A DNA stretch of 15,165 nt from positions 1-15,165 of the forward strand of contig JAGOBX010000029.1 in assembly GCA_017999075.1 (NCBI GenBank), in the 5' to 3' direction. The notes under the pieces are model-generated. The model saw only the letters and a program-made list of their open reading frames with translations, was not told the origin of the DNA and made no database searches. Shown piece by piece: positions 1 through 7,729 of this stretch. Within the stretch, counting starts at the first letter, position 1. Every line of letters begins with the position of its first letter. The translations under genes were made by a program, and so were the position numbers. The DNA comes from Candidatus Babelota bacterium. GTDB taxonomy: Bacteria; JAGOBX01.

Positions 1-960
1 ATAACATCCTGATTGTTTTGCCAAATTCAATTCTTTTTCTGTAAGCGCAGCGCTTGAATGAGTCTGAAAATACCAATTAAAATCCCATCCGAATTTTTCT
101 TTTTGAGCAATAAGTTCAGTACAAAACAAATTTAAACGGTTTTTATTAACTGCAAACAGCTCATCCATCATAACAAGAATATTGAATTGATATTTATCAT
201 ACATATATTTTATTTCGGACATTATGTTTTCTATACTTCTTGCCCTATATTTAGAACCGTGCATATGAACACAGAAAGTGCAGCTAAAAGGACAGCTCCT
301 CGCAGTTACTATAGTCATTATTCTCGGAGTTTTTCTGGGATATCTGTGTAAATAAAAAGCATTAAGGGAATAATTTTCAATCATTTCGCTAATATTAAAC
401 GGCTCATAATCAGGATAAGGCAGAGCGTTAATATCAATATAATCGTAATTTTTATTCGTTAACTCCAATTTGCCATTTTGAAAAAAACCTATATTAGAAA
501 TATCCGAAAAATTCAAATCATTATTTTCAATTTTATCAGCTAATTTTACAATTGCTTCTTCTGCTTCTCCGATTATCCCGAAATCCGGACGCAATGAATC
601 AAGAATAAACTCTGCGTCATTGTTTACAATTCCTCCCCCTAAAACAACAGGTATATCAGGATTAATTTTTCTGATAATAAATATTGCATCTTTAATAAAT
701 TTGTAATCTATACATAATCCGCCGATGCCTATCAATTCAGGTTGATTTTCTTCAATCGATTTTATGATTTGATCGTTTATCATTTCAAAAGATGAATTAT
801 AGCCATAAATATTATTTAAATTCAAACCGTAAATTTTATGACCTGCATTTCTCAAAACAGAGGATATATATGCAAATCCTACGGGAAAATCATTATTAGA
901 CATTATCGAAAAATTTAAATTTGTATATGATTTAGCGGGGATTATTAATAGTATTCGCAT
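1..960 (-). CDS. B12-binding-type radical SAM protein, 3' end off window
   Basis: The frame is open for 320 codons from an ATG at 958-960 to the window edge, with an in-frame stop just upstream (964-966), so the N-terminus is complete and the C-terminus is missing. Residues 1 to about 140 look like the Rossmann-type cobalamin-binding domain of this family, with an FPVGFAYISSVLRNAGH segment and a later VVLGGG segment. The radical SAM domain follows, with the 4Fe-4S cluster motif CxxxCxxC at C223, C227 and C230 (RSCPFSCTFC). Family knowledge: such proteins use S-adenosylmethionine chemistry, often methylating or rearranging unactivated carbons in lipids, sugars or natural products. The substrate cannot be read from the sequence. 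It lies 49 bases downstream of the methyltransferase gene on the same strand and probably shares its transcript. No Shine-Dalgarno site is visible. Confidence 0.9.
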   Translation of the reverse strand, partial: MRILLIIPAKSYTNLNFSIMSNNDFPVGFAYISSVLRNAGHKIYGLNLNNIYGYNSSFEMINDQIIKSIEENQPELIGIGGLCIDYKFIKDAIFIIRKINPDIPVVLGGGIVNNDAEFILDSLRPDFGIIGEAEEAIVKLADKIENNDLNFSDISNIGFFQNGKLELTNKNYDYIDINALPYPDYEPFNISEMIENYSLNAFYLHRYPRKTPRIMTIVTARSCPFSCTFCVHMHGSKYRARSIENIMSEIKYMYDKYQFNILVMMDELFAVNKNRLNLFCTELIAQKEKFGWDFNWYFQTHSSAALTEKELNLAKQSGCY

Positions 961-1009
961 TTTTTAATAAAAAAATTTTCATAAAATAATTAATTTTAAT
1001 AATGGCAGA

Positions 1010-1744
1010 TTATATGGTTTTATACCATATTGTTGTATCCTTCATAATTTCGACGTTTTCACCGAAAATATCATAAACAGCTTTTGATACTCCGCAGTGA
1101 ATATTGGAGAATGTGTCATTTTCTAATATTTTCTCCAAATTTTGCCCTTTTACTAAATAATTAAGATCAGACCATTTTTTTTCCATATCATGACCACATA
1201 ATATTCCGCCTTTTTTAACTTTTGATTTTAAATTCAGAATATCTATTTTGCATGGTTCGTATCTATGGTCCCCATCAATAAAAACCATATCGGCAATTCC
1301 ATCTGCTAATAAATTGGAAAAAAATAGCGAATTTGATCGGATAGGTATTATATAATCTGTCAATTTATGTTCTTTTAGCGTATTAAGAAAAAAATCAAAT
1401 ATATCAATAGTTTCTGTTATTTTTTCATGATGTTCCACTCCCACATTTCCTTTCCAGGTATCAATACAAATCAATTTACCATCATTTTTCTTTGCGACAT
1501 TCCCGAGAACAATAGTTGATCCCAATCCAGACCATGAACCCACTTCAATTATTGTCATATTTTTTTTTGAGATTGAATTAGACAATTTCGATAATGCCTC
1601 AGTTTCTTCAAAAGAAATTTCACTTCTTGGAACTCCTGATAAATTTTCTTTCTGATAATTTTTTTCATATTCTCTTTTTCTTAATTTTGAAAATTTTTTA
1701 GCATAATATTCAAAATTAAAAAATCGTGTTAAACTTTTCGACAT
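1010..1744 (-). CDS. Class I SAM-dependent methyltransferase
   Basis: A 244-residue protein with a Rossmann-type methyltransferase core of the Methyltransf_24 kind. The SAM-binding motif I is EVGSWSGLGS at residues 67-76, an acidic strand end is at LICIDTW (91-97), VFIDGDHRYE is at 154-163, and GGILCGHD is at 179-186. The FIDGDH...GGxxxxHD pattern is common in glycan- and antibiotic-modifying methyltransferases, where the acidic and His residues may bind a metal; that role is inferred. The N-terminal 50 residues are basic and aromatic and carry no signal peptide. The start is supported by a perfect AGGAGG site 6 bases upstream and by a sigma70-type promoter. It begins a short transcript with the B12-type radical SAM gene. 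An O-methyltransferase acting on a sugar of the neighbouring polysaccharide is my preferred reading, not proven. Confidence 0.85.
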   Translation of the reverse strand: MSKSLTRFFNFEYYAKKFSKLRKREYEKNYQKENLSGVPRSEISFEETEALSKLSNSISKKNMTIIEVGSWSGLGSTIVLGNVAKKNDGKLICIDTWKGNVGVEHHEKITETIDIFDFFLNTLKEHKLTDYIIPIRSNSLFFSNLLADGIADMVFIDGDHRYEPCKIDILNLKSKVKKGGILCGHDMEKKWSDLNYLVKGQNLEKILENDTFSNIHCGVSKAVYDIFGENVEIMKDTTIWYKTI

Positions 1745-1750
1745 TAATTT

Positions 1751-1756
1751 CCTCCT
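1751..1756 (-). promoter_or_regulatory. Ribosome binding site AGGAGG of the methyltransferase
   Basis: AGGAGG on the minus strand sits 6 bases before the ATG at 1742-1744. It is the strongest Shine-Dalgarno match in the window and fixes the methyltransferase start. Confidence 0.85.
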
Positions 1757-1781
1757 AATTTTTCCCCATTATTTATATTTT

Positions 1782-1810
1782 ATTATATAAATATATCTGA
1801 TTACGGTCAA
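1782..1810 (-). promoter_or_regulatory. Sigma70-type promoter before the methyltransferase
   Basis: Minus strand: TTGACC (1805-1810), a 17-base spacer, then TATAAT (1782-1787). The match is 5/6 and 6/6 with ideal spacing. Predicted initiation near 1775 leaves a leader of about 30 bases containing the AGGAGG site. It implies that the methyltransferase and radical SAM genes are transcribed separately from the glycosyltransferase operon that ends at 1828. Confidence 0.75.
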
Positions 1811-1827
1811 GGTGTTTATTGAATTAC

Positions 1828-3015
1828 TTACACTTTTATTTTAAATAAATCCAACACAAGTGTTTTAAAAATATCAAAACCAGTATATCCATTTCTCAAA
1901 AGATATTTAAAAGTTTGAACCGCTAAACCTATTCTATATTTTTTTAAAGTTCTTCTTATAAATCTCGCAAAAAAAAACAATCTGCGTTTTTTAAAATAAT
2001 CGCTTTCAAAAATTTCAATAGTTTTTTTTGATTGAATATTTTTTTCAAGTTTTTCAAACAAATCGATAATCACATTTTTTATATATATTTCGCTCTCATA
2101 TTCTGTAATAGCGCGTTTATATGCATTTTCAGCTATTATTTCGCGTTTTCTATCATCTTCAAGATATTTTCTGACTTTTTCAAGAAGTTCATCACAATCT
2201 TTAAAATAATCCACTTCGTTTCCTATTTCAAACACATATTTAAGTGTTGGAGCATATTCTGATAAACAGAACGATTTTGTCAGAGCAATTTCAATAGGTC
2301 TTCCTTTATTCTGTTTTGCCCTGTTTATTGTTACAGGATCAAATTTTTCTATCCACGGAATAACCTGTATGGCAGTAAAATTCAAATTTATTTTTGATTT
2401 GTTGAATATTAAATTCATCTGTTCCATAGATACAGGCCCATTTTCTGAGCCTCGGCCAAACACATCAACTTTTATACCATTTTTTTTCAAAAAATTTATA
2501 TATTTCAGCCGTTCATCCCGTACTTCTCCGATAAAAGTAACGTCATATTCTTTTTTTACAGCAACAGGATGATATTCTTTTTTGCTGTATGAACTGAAAT
2601 ATAATACAGTTGGGATATCAAGTTTTTCATAATATGCTCTGCCCAAATAATCAGTAACAATTACAGCATCAGCTGTTTGCGAATAGTATTTAGTAAATGT
2701 CTGCTGCAGAAACTCTTCGTCAAAAAGCCAGAATACAATCCGGCAATTTTTCCGCAGTGAATTAAGAAACCTCGGAGAAATTTCAAAATTATTATCAAAA
2801 ATAAAAATTAAAATTAAATCAATCTTATTTTGTTCAACAGTTTCAAATATTTTATTTTCTAATGAGATTGGTCCGAATTTTTTAAAATAATCCGAATAAT
2901 TAATTTGGCAGGTATTATCGAAATATTTTTTTGTTTCATTTATATGAAAAAGAATATACTCAAAATCAAATTCATATAAATAAAGACAATTTTTAAATTT
3001 GGTGTACTGTATCAT
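1828..3015 (-). CDS. CgeB/GT group 1-like glycosyltransferase
   Basis: A 395-residue protein resembling GT-B-fold glycosyltransferases of the CgeB (spore maturation protein-like, Glyco_trans_1_2) type. The N-terminal half (about 60-140) has the alternating strand pattern of the acceptor domain, including RIVFWLFDEE (92-101). The second domain opens with YDVTFIGEVRDERLKYI (157-173), characteristic of this family. KGRPIEIALTKSFCLSEY (237-254) matches the donor-binding region, and FKDCDELLEKVRKYL (271-285) is the usual closing helix region. Residues from about 340 are basic and aromatic and could touch the membrane. The start is 1 base from the acyltransferase stop, with AAGG about 10 bases upstream inside that gene. 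It is probably the last gene of the operon starting at 8722. Donor and acceptor sugars are unknown. Confidence 0.8.
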   Translation of the reverse strand: MIQYTKFKNCLYLYEFDFEYILFHINETKKYFDNTCQINYSDYFKKFGPISLENKIFETVEQNKIDLILIFIFDNNFEISPRFLNSLRKNCRIVFWLFDEEFLQQTFTKYYSQTADAVIVTDYLGRAYYEKLDIPTVLYFSSYSKKEYHPVAVKKEYDVTFIGEVRDERLKYINFLKKNGIKVDVFGRGSENGPVSMEQMNLIFNKSKINLNFTAIQVIPWIEKFDPVTINRAKQNKGRPIEIALTKSFCLSEYAPTLKYVFEIGNEVDYFKDCDELLEKVRKYLEDDRKREIIAENAYKRAITEYESEIYIKNVIIDLFEKLEKNIQSKKTIEIFESDYFKKRRLFFFARFIRRTLKKYRIGLAVQTFKYLLRNGYTGFDIFKTLVLDLFKIKV

Positions 3016-3016
3016 A

Positions 3017-3658
3017 TCAAATAAACCTTGCCGGATTACCCACTGCTTTTTTGTTGTCAGAAATATTTTTAATTACTACTGTTCCTGCGCCTATAATACA
3101 CCCTGAACCTATTGTAATGTCAGGAAGAATTACTGAGCCAATACCTATAAAAGTTTTTTCTTTTACTATTGCGCGGCCTCCTATTTTAACTCCCGGAGAA
3201 ATAGTAACTCCTGTCTCTAACACAACATTATGATCTATAACAGCAGAATGATTTATTAAAACATAATCTTTTATAACAGCGCCTGGAGCAACAACAGCAT
3301 TTGCGCAAATTGATAAACCAACTCCAAGTTCAGATGTTCTTGAAACTATACTTCTGTTATCAATAATATTTACAGGTTTGAAACCGAGTCTTATCAATTT
3401 ATGAGCGCATTCTATTCTGAATGGACCATCGCCTGTCGCAATAATAAAATCAGATATATTGTTTTCTTTAAAAAAATCAAGTTTTTCAAACCCTCCCAAC
3501 ACAGGAATCCCATCATTTAATTTTCCGTGATAATTTTTATTATCATCTATAAATCCTGCAATTTCATAATCATTATTGTTAAATATAGTATCTGCAACAA
3601 CCCTCGGATGACCGTCCCAGCGTGCACCTACTATAAAAATTTTTTTTTTATCTTTCAT
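3017..3658 (-). CDS. PglD/NeuD-like sugar N- or O-acyltransferase
   Basis: A 213-residue protein of the usual length for the PglD/NeuD family. Residues 5 to about 80 form the N-terminal nucleotide-sugar-binding Rossmann-like domain, with a glycine-rich loop written GARWDGHPRVV (11-21) instead of the commoner GxGGHxxVV. Residues about 100-205 are hexapeptide repeats of a left-handed beta helix (for example APGAVIKDYVLINHSAVIDH and GVTISPGVKIGGRAIV), and the chain ends VGNPARFI as in the family. H143 in SAVIDH aligns with the catalytic base His of Campylobacter PglD. Family role: acetyl-CoA-dependent acylation of an amino sugar nucleotide or of sialic acid. With the aminotransferase two genes upstream it fits N-acylation of a 4-amino-4,6-dideoxy sugar. 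An A10 run covers codons 4-7. Confidence 0.87.
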   Translation of the reverse strand: MKDKKKIFIVGARWDGHPRVVADTIFNNNDYEIAGFIDDNKNYHGKLNDGIPVLGGFEKLDFFKENNISDFIIATGDGPFRIECAHKLIRLGFKPVNIIDNRSIVSRTSELGVGLSICANAVVAPGAVIKDYVLINHSAVIDHNVVLETGVTISPGVKIGGRAIVKEKTFIGIGSVILPDITIGSGCIIGAGTVVIKNISDNKKAVGNPARFI

Positions 3659-3676
3659 AATATTTAAATTAAAAAA

Positions 3677-4519
3677 TTAAGATTTCCTTTTTTCAAGATA
3701 ATGTTTTGCAACTATATGATCGACAAATCCTATCTTAACTCCTGCCTCAGTCAATCTGCGCCACATATTTGCATCGCCAGGTTCGTTTATCATCCACGAA
3801 TACAAATTATACTTAAAAAATGATAATGCCGCATTATACATAATCGCCTGATGACATATTCTGCCCGCTTTTAATGGGTATTCGCCAACTTTTTCCCAAA
3901 CATCAGGTTTACGTTCCATCAAAGCTGCTCCATAAACAAATTCAAATTGTTCCTTTTTTGCCTTATTTAATAAAACTTCAATATGATCTGATGTGAACTC
4001 ATCATCATCGTCTAAATGGCATAACCATTCGCCTTTAGACAATTCTATTCCTTTATTCATTGGTGGAATACCTGCAACACACCATCTGAAATGCATAATA
4101 TCAGGATATAAATAAGCGCTGCGTTGAAGATTCAAAAAAGAAATCCGTTTGTCTCTGATTTTGTTAAGAGCCGCTTCTGTTCCGTCATCGCATCCGTCGC
4201 CTACTATAATCAATTCCCAATTTTTATATGTCTGATTCAAAACTGACGGAATGGTTCTTTCTGTTAATAACTGGCATTTATTATAAGTGGCAATTCTTAT
4301 AGAAACCAGAGGTTCATCAAGTAGATAAGCATTATTATATTTTTCTGATTTTCTGATTTCTTCAATCTGATTTTTTACAAAATAGGTTTTTTCTATATTC
4401 TGATCCATCCAATATTTTATAATATGATTATGTCTGAACACATCTTCATTCAAAGGTTTAAGGTGATCCTTTAAAAAATACGCTAATAAATTGCCTATTG
4501 TTCTTCTTATAAATTTCAT
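3677..4519 (-). CDS. Family 2 (GT-A) glycosyltransferase
   Basis: A 280-residue protein with a GT-A fold. The nucleotide-binding start is VSIRIATYNKCQLL (72-85), followed by WELIIVGDGCDDGT (101-114) and an acidic DxD-type metal site HLDDDDEF (168-175). Between them lies an unusual stretch with FRWCVAGIPPMNKGIELSKG (144-163), taking the place of the usual short link to the asparagine-containing helix. INEPGDANMWRRLTEAGVKI (244-263) resembles the E-D-x-x-W-R acceptor region. Residues 1-65 form a basic, helical N-terminal extension without a clear membrane segment. The gene begins 4 bases after the aminotransferase stop and ends 18 bases before the acyltransferase start, so it belongs to the same operon. 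It probably transfers a sugar during repeat-unit assembly on the cytoplasmic face. The sugar is unknown. Confidence 0.85.
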   Translation of the reverse strand: MKFIRRTIGNLLAYFLKDHLKPLNEDVFRHNHIIKYWMDQNIEKTYFVKNQIEEIRKSEKYNNAYLLDEPLVSIRIATYNKCQLLTERTIPSVLNQTYKNWELIIVGDGCDDGTEAALNKIRDKRISFLNLQRSAYLYPDIMHFRWCVAGIPPMNKGIELSKGEWLCHLDDDDEFTSDHIEVLLNKAKKEQFEFVYGAALMERKPDVWEKVGEYPLKAGRICHQAIMYNAALSFFKYNLYSWMINEPGDANMWRRLTEAGVKIGFVDHIVAKHYLEKRKS

Positions 4520-4523
4520 AGTC

Positions 4524-5642
4524 TTAAACTAATATCTTTCTGATTTTGCCGCAAATTAATTTTATCTGCTCAGCTTTTAAATCTCCGTACATAGGCAGAC
4601 ATAATATATTGTCTGCAACATAATTTGCAATCGGCAATTTTGAAGGATTAGCATTTTTGAGTTTTTTGTAAAATTCATAATTACTGCACAATGGATAGAA
4701 ATATTTTCTTGATAAAATATCATCTTTTTTTAACATATCATAAATATCATTACGCGTAATATTTTTTTTATTCTGCATTACTAAAACAGGAAAATAACTG
4801 TAATTATACGTTATATTTTCATTATTATAATCAGGTAATTTCAAACAATCTATTTTTTTTAGTTCGTCAATATATTTTTCGGCATTTTTTTTACGTTTAT
4901 TTATTTCATTTCCTATCGAATCAAGTATTGATAACCCTATCCCGCATTGAAATTCGTTTAACTTTGCATTTGTTCCAACGCAAACTACTGATTCTTCATT
5001 GGTAATTCCAAAATTTTTAAGTTTCTCAAATTTTTCATATAAATTTTTATTTTTACAAATCAATGCCCCCCCTTCAAATGTATGAAAAATCTTTGTTGCA
5101 TGAAAACTCAGCATATTCACATCTCCGAATTCAGTGATTGATTTACCGTTTATCTTTACGCCGAACGCATGCGCGGAATCATAAATTACTTTGAGATTAT
5201 ATTTTTTTGCAATTTCATTAATTTTTTTTAAATTACATGGTCTGCCGTAAACATGCACTGGACATATTGCAGAAGTATGTCTGGTTATATATTTTTCAAT
5301 AAGATTTTCATCTATATTATAATCATCCATTTTAATATCGCAAAATACAGGCTTAAGATTTGAACGCATTATAGAATGTATGGTCGCAGGAAATGTAAAT
5401 GGAGTTGTAATAACTTCTCCTTTTAATTCAAGTGCATTGTAAGCAATTTCCAAAGCAAGTGTACCGTTAGCAAATAATGAAATATAATCAGCATTAAAAA
5501 AACTGCTCAATTTATTTGTTAAAGAATTATAATATGTTCCTTTATTTGTAAGCCACTTTGATTTCCATAAATCATTTATTATTTTATTAACCTCTTTTTT
5601 AGACGGCAGAACCGGCTGAGTAATATATATTTTTTTATTCAT
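4524..5642 (-). CDS. DegT/DnrJ/EryC1-type sugar aminotransferase
   Basis: A 372-residue PLP-dependent sugar aminotransferase of normal family length. Diagnostic segments are WLTNKGTYYNSLTNKL (30-45), LFANGTLALEIA (57-68), EVITTPFTFPATIHSI (76-91), CPVHVYGRPCNL (127-138), VIYDSAHAFG (152-161, where D155 pairs with the PLP ring nitrogen) and SFHATKIFHTFEGG (179-192, with K184 as the Schiff-base lysine). The N-terminal ITQP...KWLTNKG pattern and the EVITTPFTF segment recall VioA/FdtB-type dTDP-sugar C4 or C3 transaminases rather than the ArnB or PseC groups; this is from memory of the family. It would aminate a keto-dideoxy sugar nucleotide. An AGGA site about 8 bases before the ATG supports the start. 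It is separated by 151 bases from the upstream glycosyltransferase. Confidence 0.9.
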   Translation of the reverse strand: MNKKIYITQPVLPSKKEVNKIINDLWKSKWLTNKGTYYNSLTNKLSSFFNADYISLFANGTLALEIAYNALELKGEVITTPFTFPATIHSIMRSNLKPVFCDIKMDDYNIDENLIEKYITRHTSAICPVHVYGRPCNLKKINEIAKKYNLKVIYDSAHAFGVKINGKSITEFGDVNMLSFHATKIFHTFEGGALICKNKNLYEKFEKLKNFGITNEESVVCVGTNAKLNEFQCGIGLSILDSIGNEINKRKKNAEKYIDELKKIDCLKLPDYNNENITYNYSYFPVLVMQNKKNITRNDIYDMLKKDDILSRKYFYPLCSNYEFYKKLKNANPSKLPIANYVADNILCLPMYGDLKAEQIKLICGKIRKILV

Positions 5643-5662
5643 AAAAGTTTCCTGATAATCAA

Positions 5663-5668
5663 ATTATA
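5663..5668 (-). promoter_or_regulatory. Possible -10 element before the aminotransferase
   Basis: TATAAT occurs on the minus strand 20 bases upstream of the aminotransferase ATG, inside the largest gap of the left operon. The hexamer 17 bases further upstream (TTTAAT) is a poor -35 match, so an internal promoter is possible but weakly supported. Confidence 0.3.
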
Positions 5669-5686
5669 AAAAATAATAATCAAAGA

Positions 5687-5815
5687 TTAAAAACAACTCA
5701 TATAAAATGCAATACTATTTTCATATTTGTTTATTTTTACAATTTCCGAATTACTGAATTTATCATATTCAATTATTATATTATAGTAATAAATTAAACC
5801 GATTGTCTGGCGCAT
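5687..5815 (-). CDS. Possible 42-codon ORF or frameshifted GT2 tail
   Basis: A 42-codon open frame starts with ATG at 5813-5815, overlaps the last 22 bases of the GT2 gene in a different frame, and ends with TAA at 5687-5689. The translation begins MRQTIGLIYYYN and ends NSIAFYMSCF; its mix of charged and hydrophobic residues looks like protein rather than random AT-rich sequence. It has no Shine-Dalgarno site. The same frame is entered by one -1 slip on an A8 run (5817-5824) in the GT2 gene. It may therefore be the original C-terminus of that enzyme, a small overlapping gene, or chance. I do not recognise it. Confidence 0.3.
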   Translation of the reverse strand: MRQTIGLIYYYNIIIEYDKFSNSEIVKINKYENSIAFYMSCF

Positions 5816-6672
5816 ATTTTTTTTAAAGCCTGAATCAATGACAGATAATAAACCCAATCAAATATTATCCATCTGGTACTCAACGATAAAATAATAAAAA
5901 AAATATGCAAATTCCACTTACTGAATTTTCTGATATTCAGCCAGAAAAAAAGAAATTTATTCCTTGTGGAAATAATTTTCAATTTGTTCTGATTCTGTTT
6001 TTTCAAAGTCGAACTCGTCTGATGATAGACAACTGCTTTTGGTTCAAAAATTGTATCAAATCCTGATTTATTAAGTCTATAACCCAGATCAGTGTCTTCC
6101 CAGATATACGGAGAGTAAATTTCGTTATATCCTTTTAAATTCAATAAAACTGTTTTTCTTCCGAGAAAACAGCATCCAAGGTTTGCCAGAACTTTTTTTG
6201 ATGTTTTATCGGATTCATCGTACTCTGCATTTTTATATCTGAAAAATCCTCGTTTAAAATAGGGAATAATATAAGTGTTATAATGATCTATGTTATTAAA
6301 ATTATCCGTATAATTTTTTATCAAACCCGCTACAGCTCCAGTTTTCTCAATTTCAAAATGAGGCATTGCATATTTAAAAAAATCTTTATCAAAAGCAACA
6401 TCACTGTTTACAATGCACAATATCTCATTTACAGCGCTGAAAATACCTGAATTGCATGCCGCTGAAAAACCTTTATTTTTAATATGTCTGATGATTTTTA
6501 TTTCCGGATATGTTTGTTCTAAAAAATTCACGCTGTCATCTTTTGAGCAGTCGTCTACTATTATTATTTCATAATTTTTATTTTCTGATAATGCTTTATA
6601 TATATAAGGCAAATTTTTTTCCAATAAATTCCGGCCATTATAATTAGGGATTATTATGCTGATTGATGTCAT
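5794..6672 (-). CDS. Family 2 glycosyltransferase with C-terminal membrane segment
   Basis: A 292-residue GT-A enzyme of the rhamnosyltransferase/WbbL-like type. It opens with SISIIIPNYNGRNLL (3-17), has YEIIIVDDCSKDDSV (34-48), NKGFSAACNSGI (66-77), the metal-binding CIVNSDVAFD (86-95) and the acceptor-side WEDTDLGYRLNKSG (191-204). Near the C-terminus a hydrophobic stretch, about residues 253-281 (including IFFIILSLSTRWIIFDWVYY), could associate with the membrane. This fits transfer of a sugar to a lipid-linked intermediate at the inner face. It starts 24 bases after the GT9 stop without a clear Shine-Dalgarno site. The C-terminus is uncertain: an A8 run nine codons before the stop would, after a -1 slip, extend the protein to 328 residues. 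Confidence 0.87.
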   Translation of the reverse strand: MTSISIIIPNYNGRNLLEKNLPYIYKALSENKNYEIIIVDDCSKDDSVNFLEQTYPEIKIIRHIKNKGFSAACNSGIFSAVNEILCIVNSDVAFDKDFFKYAMPHFEIEKTGAVAGLIKNYTDNFNNIDHYNTYIIPYFKRGFFRYKNAEYDESDKTSKKVLANLGCCFLGRKTVLLNLKGYNEIYSPYIWEDTDLGYRLNKSGFDTIFEPKAVVYHQTSSTLKKQNQNKLKIISTRNKFLFFWLNIRKFSKWNLHIFFIILSLSTRWIIFDWVYYLSLIQALKKICARQSV

Positions 6673-6696
6673 AAATAAATTTTATTTTTAATTTTT

Positions 6697-7710
6697 TCAG
6701 GTTATATCAAATTTCTTTATCTTTTCCAGTTCTTCTACTGTCTTATTAAAAACAGCATCCACTGTAATTTCAGACATGGAAAAATGAAAATGTCTTTTCG
6801 AAATATATGCAGGACTGTATCTTATAACATTAGATGCCATAAGTATTCCAAGAGTGGGAACACCATACGCAATTGCAATGTGCCGTATTCCTGTATCATT
6901 TCCAATAAAATACAGTGATTTTCTAAGATATCCGGCAACATCTTCAAGAGGTCCGGCAATAATAATTTTATCAAGATTTCTGCAATTATTTTTAAAATCA
7001 GTTTCGATTTCTTTTTCCAGAGGACCTATTGGGATGACAATTTTAATGTCAGGATATTGGTTTATAAGTTTATCAGCAAGTTCAGCGTAATTTTTTATAG
7101 GCCAATTTTTTGTCGGCATAGCAGAACCTATTGCAAAAGTAACAAATGGACCAGCATCTTTAATTTCATGTTCAGGCATAAAAAAATCCAATGGATCGCC
7201 ATTTATCTCGAATGCTCTTAATAAATCAAGAAACGCATCAGATTCGAATTTATATCCGGAACGGTTAATGGCAGCGTCATAACAAAACCTTTCAAATCCC
7301 CTGTGGTTAAACCCGACTTTCATTGTTGCCGGAATAATTGCGGATAAAATCATACTTCTGGTTGATTCTGTAATGTCAAATAAAAAATCCTGTTTTTCAA
7401 ATTTTCTAAATTTAATAATCTGAGTTATATCTTCTTTCAACCCTTTTCTGCGAGGAATAATAATAAAATCATCTACAAGCTTTTCTGAAATCAATTTATT
7501 GGTAGAACATAAAAACGTAATCCTGGCAGAAGGAAAATATTTTCTTAATGTCCGGAAAAATGGAACCGTAAGTATAGTGTCTCCAAGTCCGCCAAACTTG
7601 ATAACACATATTTTTTTTATTTCATTCTCATTTATTATATTGAACTTCTTCCCGAAATTTTTACTTGTATAATTACTCTTGTTATTATTATATTTTATTT
7701 GATATTTCAT
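6697..7710 (-). CDS. Family 9 (heptosyltransferase-like) glycosyltransferase
   Basis: A 337-residue GT-B enzyme related to ADP-heptose:LPS heptosyltransferases. After about 30 polar, Asn/Lys-rich residues the chain reads KKICVIKFGGLGDTILTVPF (32-51), the family signature at the acceptor-binding N-terminus. The donor half carries FAIGSAMPTKNWPIKNYAEL (192-211), where the K-x-W-P element is conserved, and FIGNDTGIRHIAIAYGVP (268-285), the nucleotide-sugar-binding loop. I take the ATG at 7708-7710 as start because AAGGA lies 5 bases before it. A TTG five codons further upstream is possible but has no site of its own. The donor need not be heptose: GT9 enzymes in O-antigen loci are diverse. The gene is 19 bases downstream of the SPASM radical SAM gene. 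Confidence 0.87.
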   Translation of the reverse strand: MKYQIKYNNNKSNYTSKNFGKKFNIINENEIKKICVIKFGGLGDTILTVPFFRTLRKYFPSARITFLCSTNKLISEKLVDDFIIIPRRKGLKEDITQIIKFRKFEKQDFLFDITESTRSMILSAIIPATMKVGFNHRGFERFCYDAAINRSGYKFESDAFLDLLRAFEINGDPLDFFMPEHEIKDAGPFVTFAIGSAMPTKNWPIKNYAELADKLINQYPDIKIVIPIGPLEKEIETDFKNNCRNLDKIIIAGPLEDVAGYLRKSLYFIGNDTGIRHIAIAYGVPTLGILMASNVIRYSPAYISKRHFHFSMSEITVDAVFNKTVEELEKIKKFDIT

Positions 7711-7715
7711 CTGAT

Positions 7716-7720
7716 TCCTT
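7716..7720 (-). promoter_or_regulatory. Ribosome binding site deciding the GT9 start
   Basis: AAGGA on the minus strand lies 5 bases before the ATG at 7708-7710. It favours that codon over the in-frame TTG at 7723-7725. Confidence 0.6.
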
Positions 7721-7729
7721 ATCAAAAAA

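Noticed and set aside
2032-2572. Plus-strand open frames of 76 and 67 codons opposite the CgeB-like gene
   Set aside because: They lie entirely within a well-supported minus-strand gene, show Phe/Ile/Lys-rich composition expected from the antisense of AT-rich coding DNA, and match no family.
7711-7725. TTG start adding five residues to the GT9 protein
   Set aside because: The ATG at 7708-7710 has a well-placed AAGGA and the TTG has none; the extra residues are not part of the fold.
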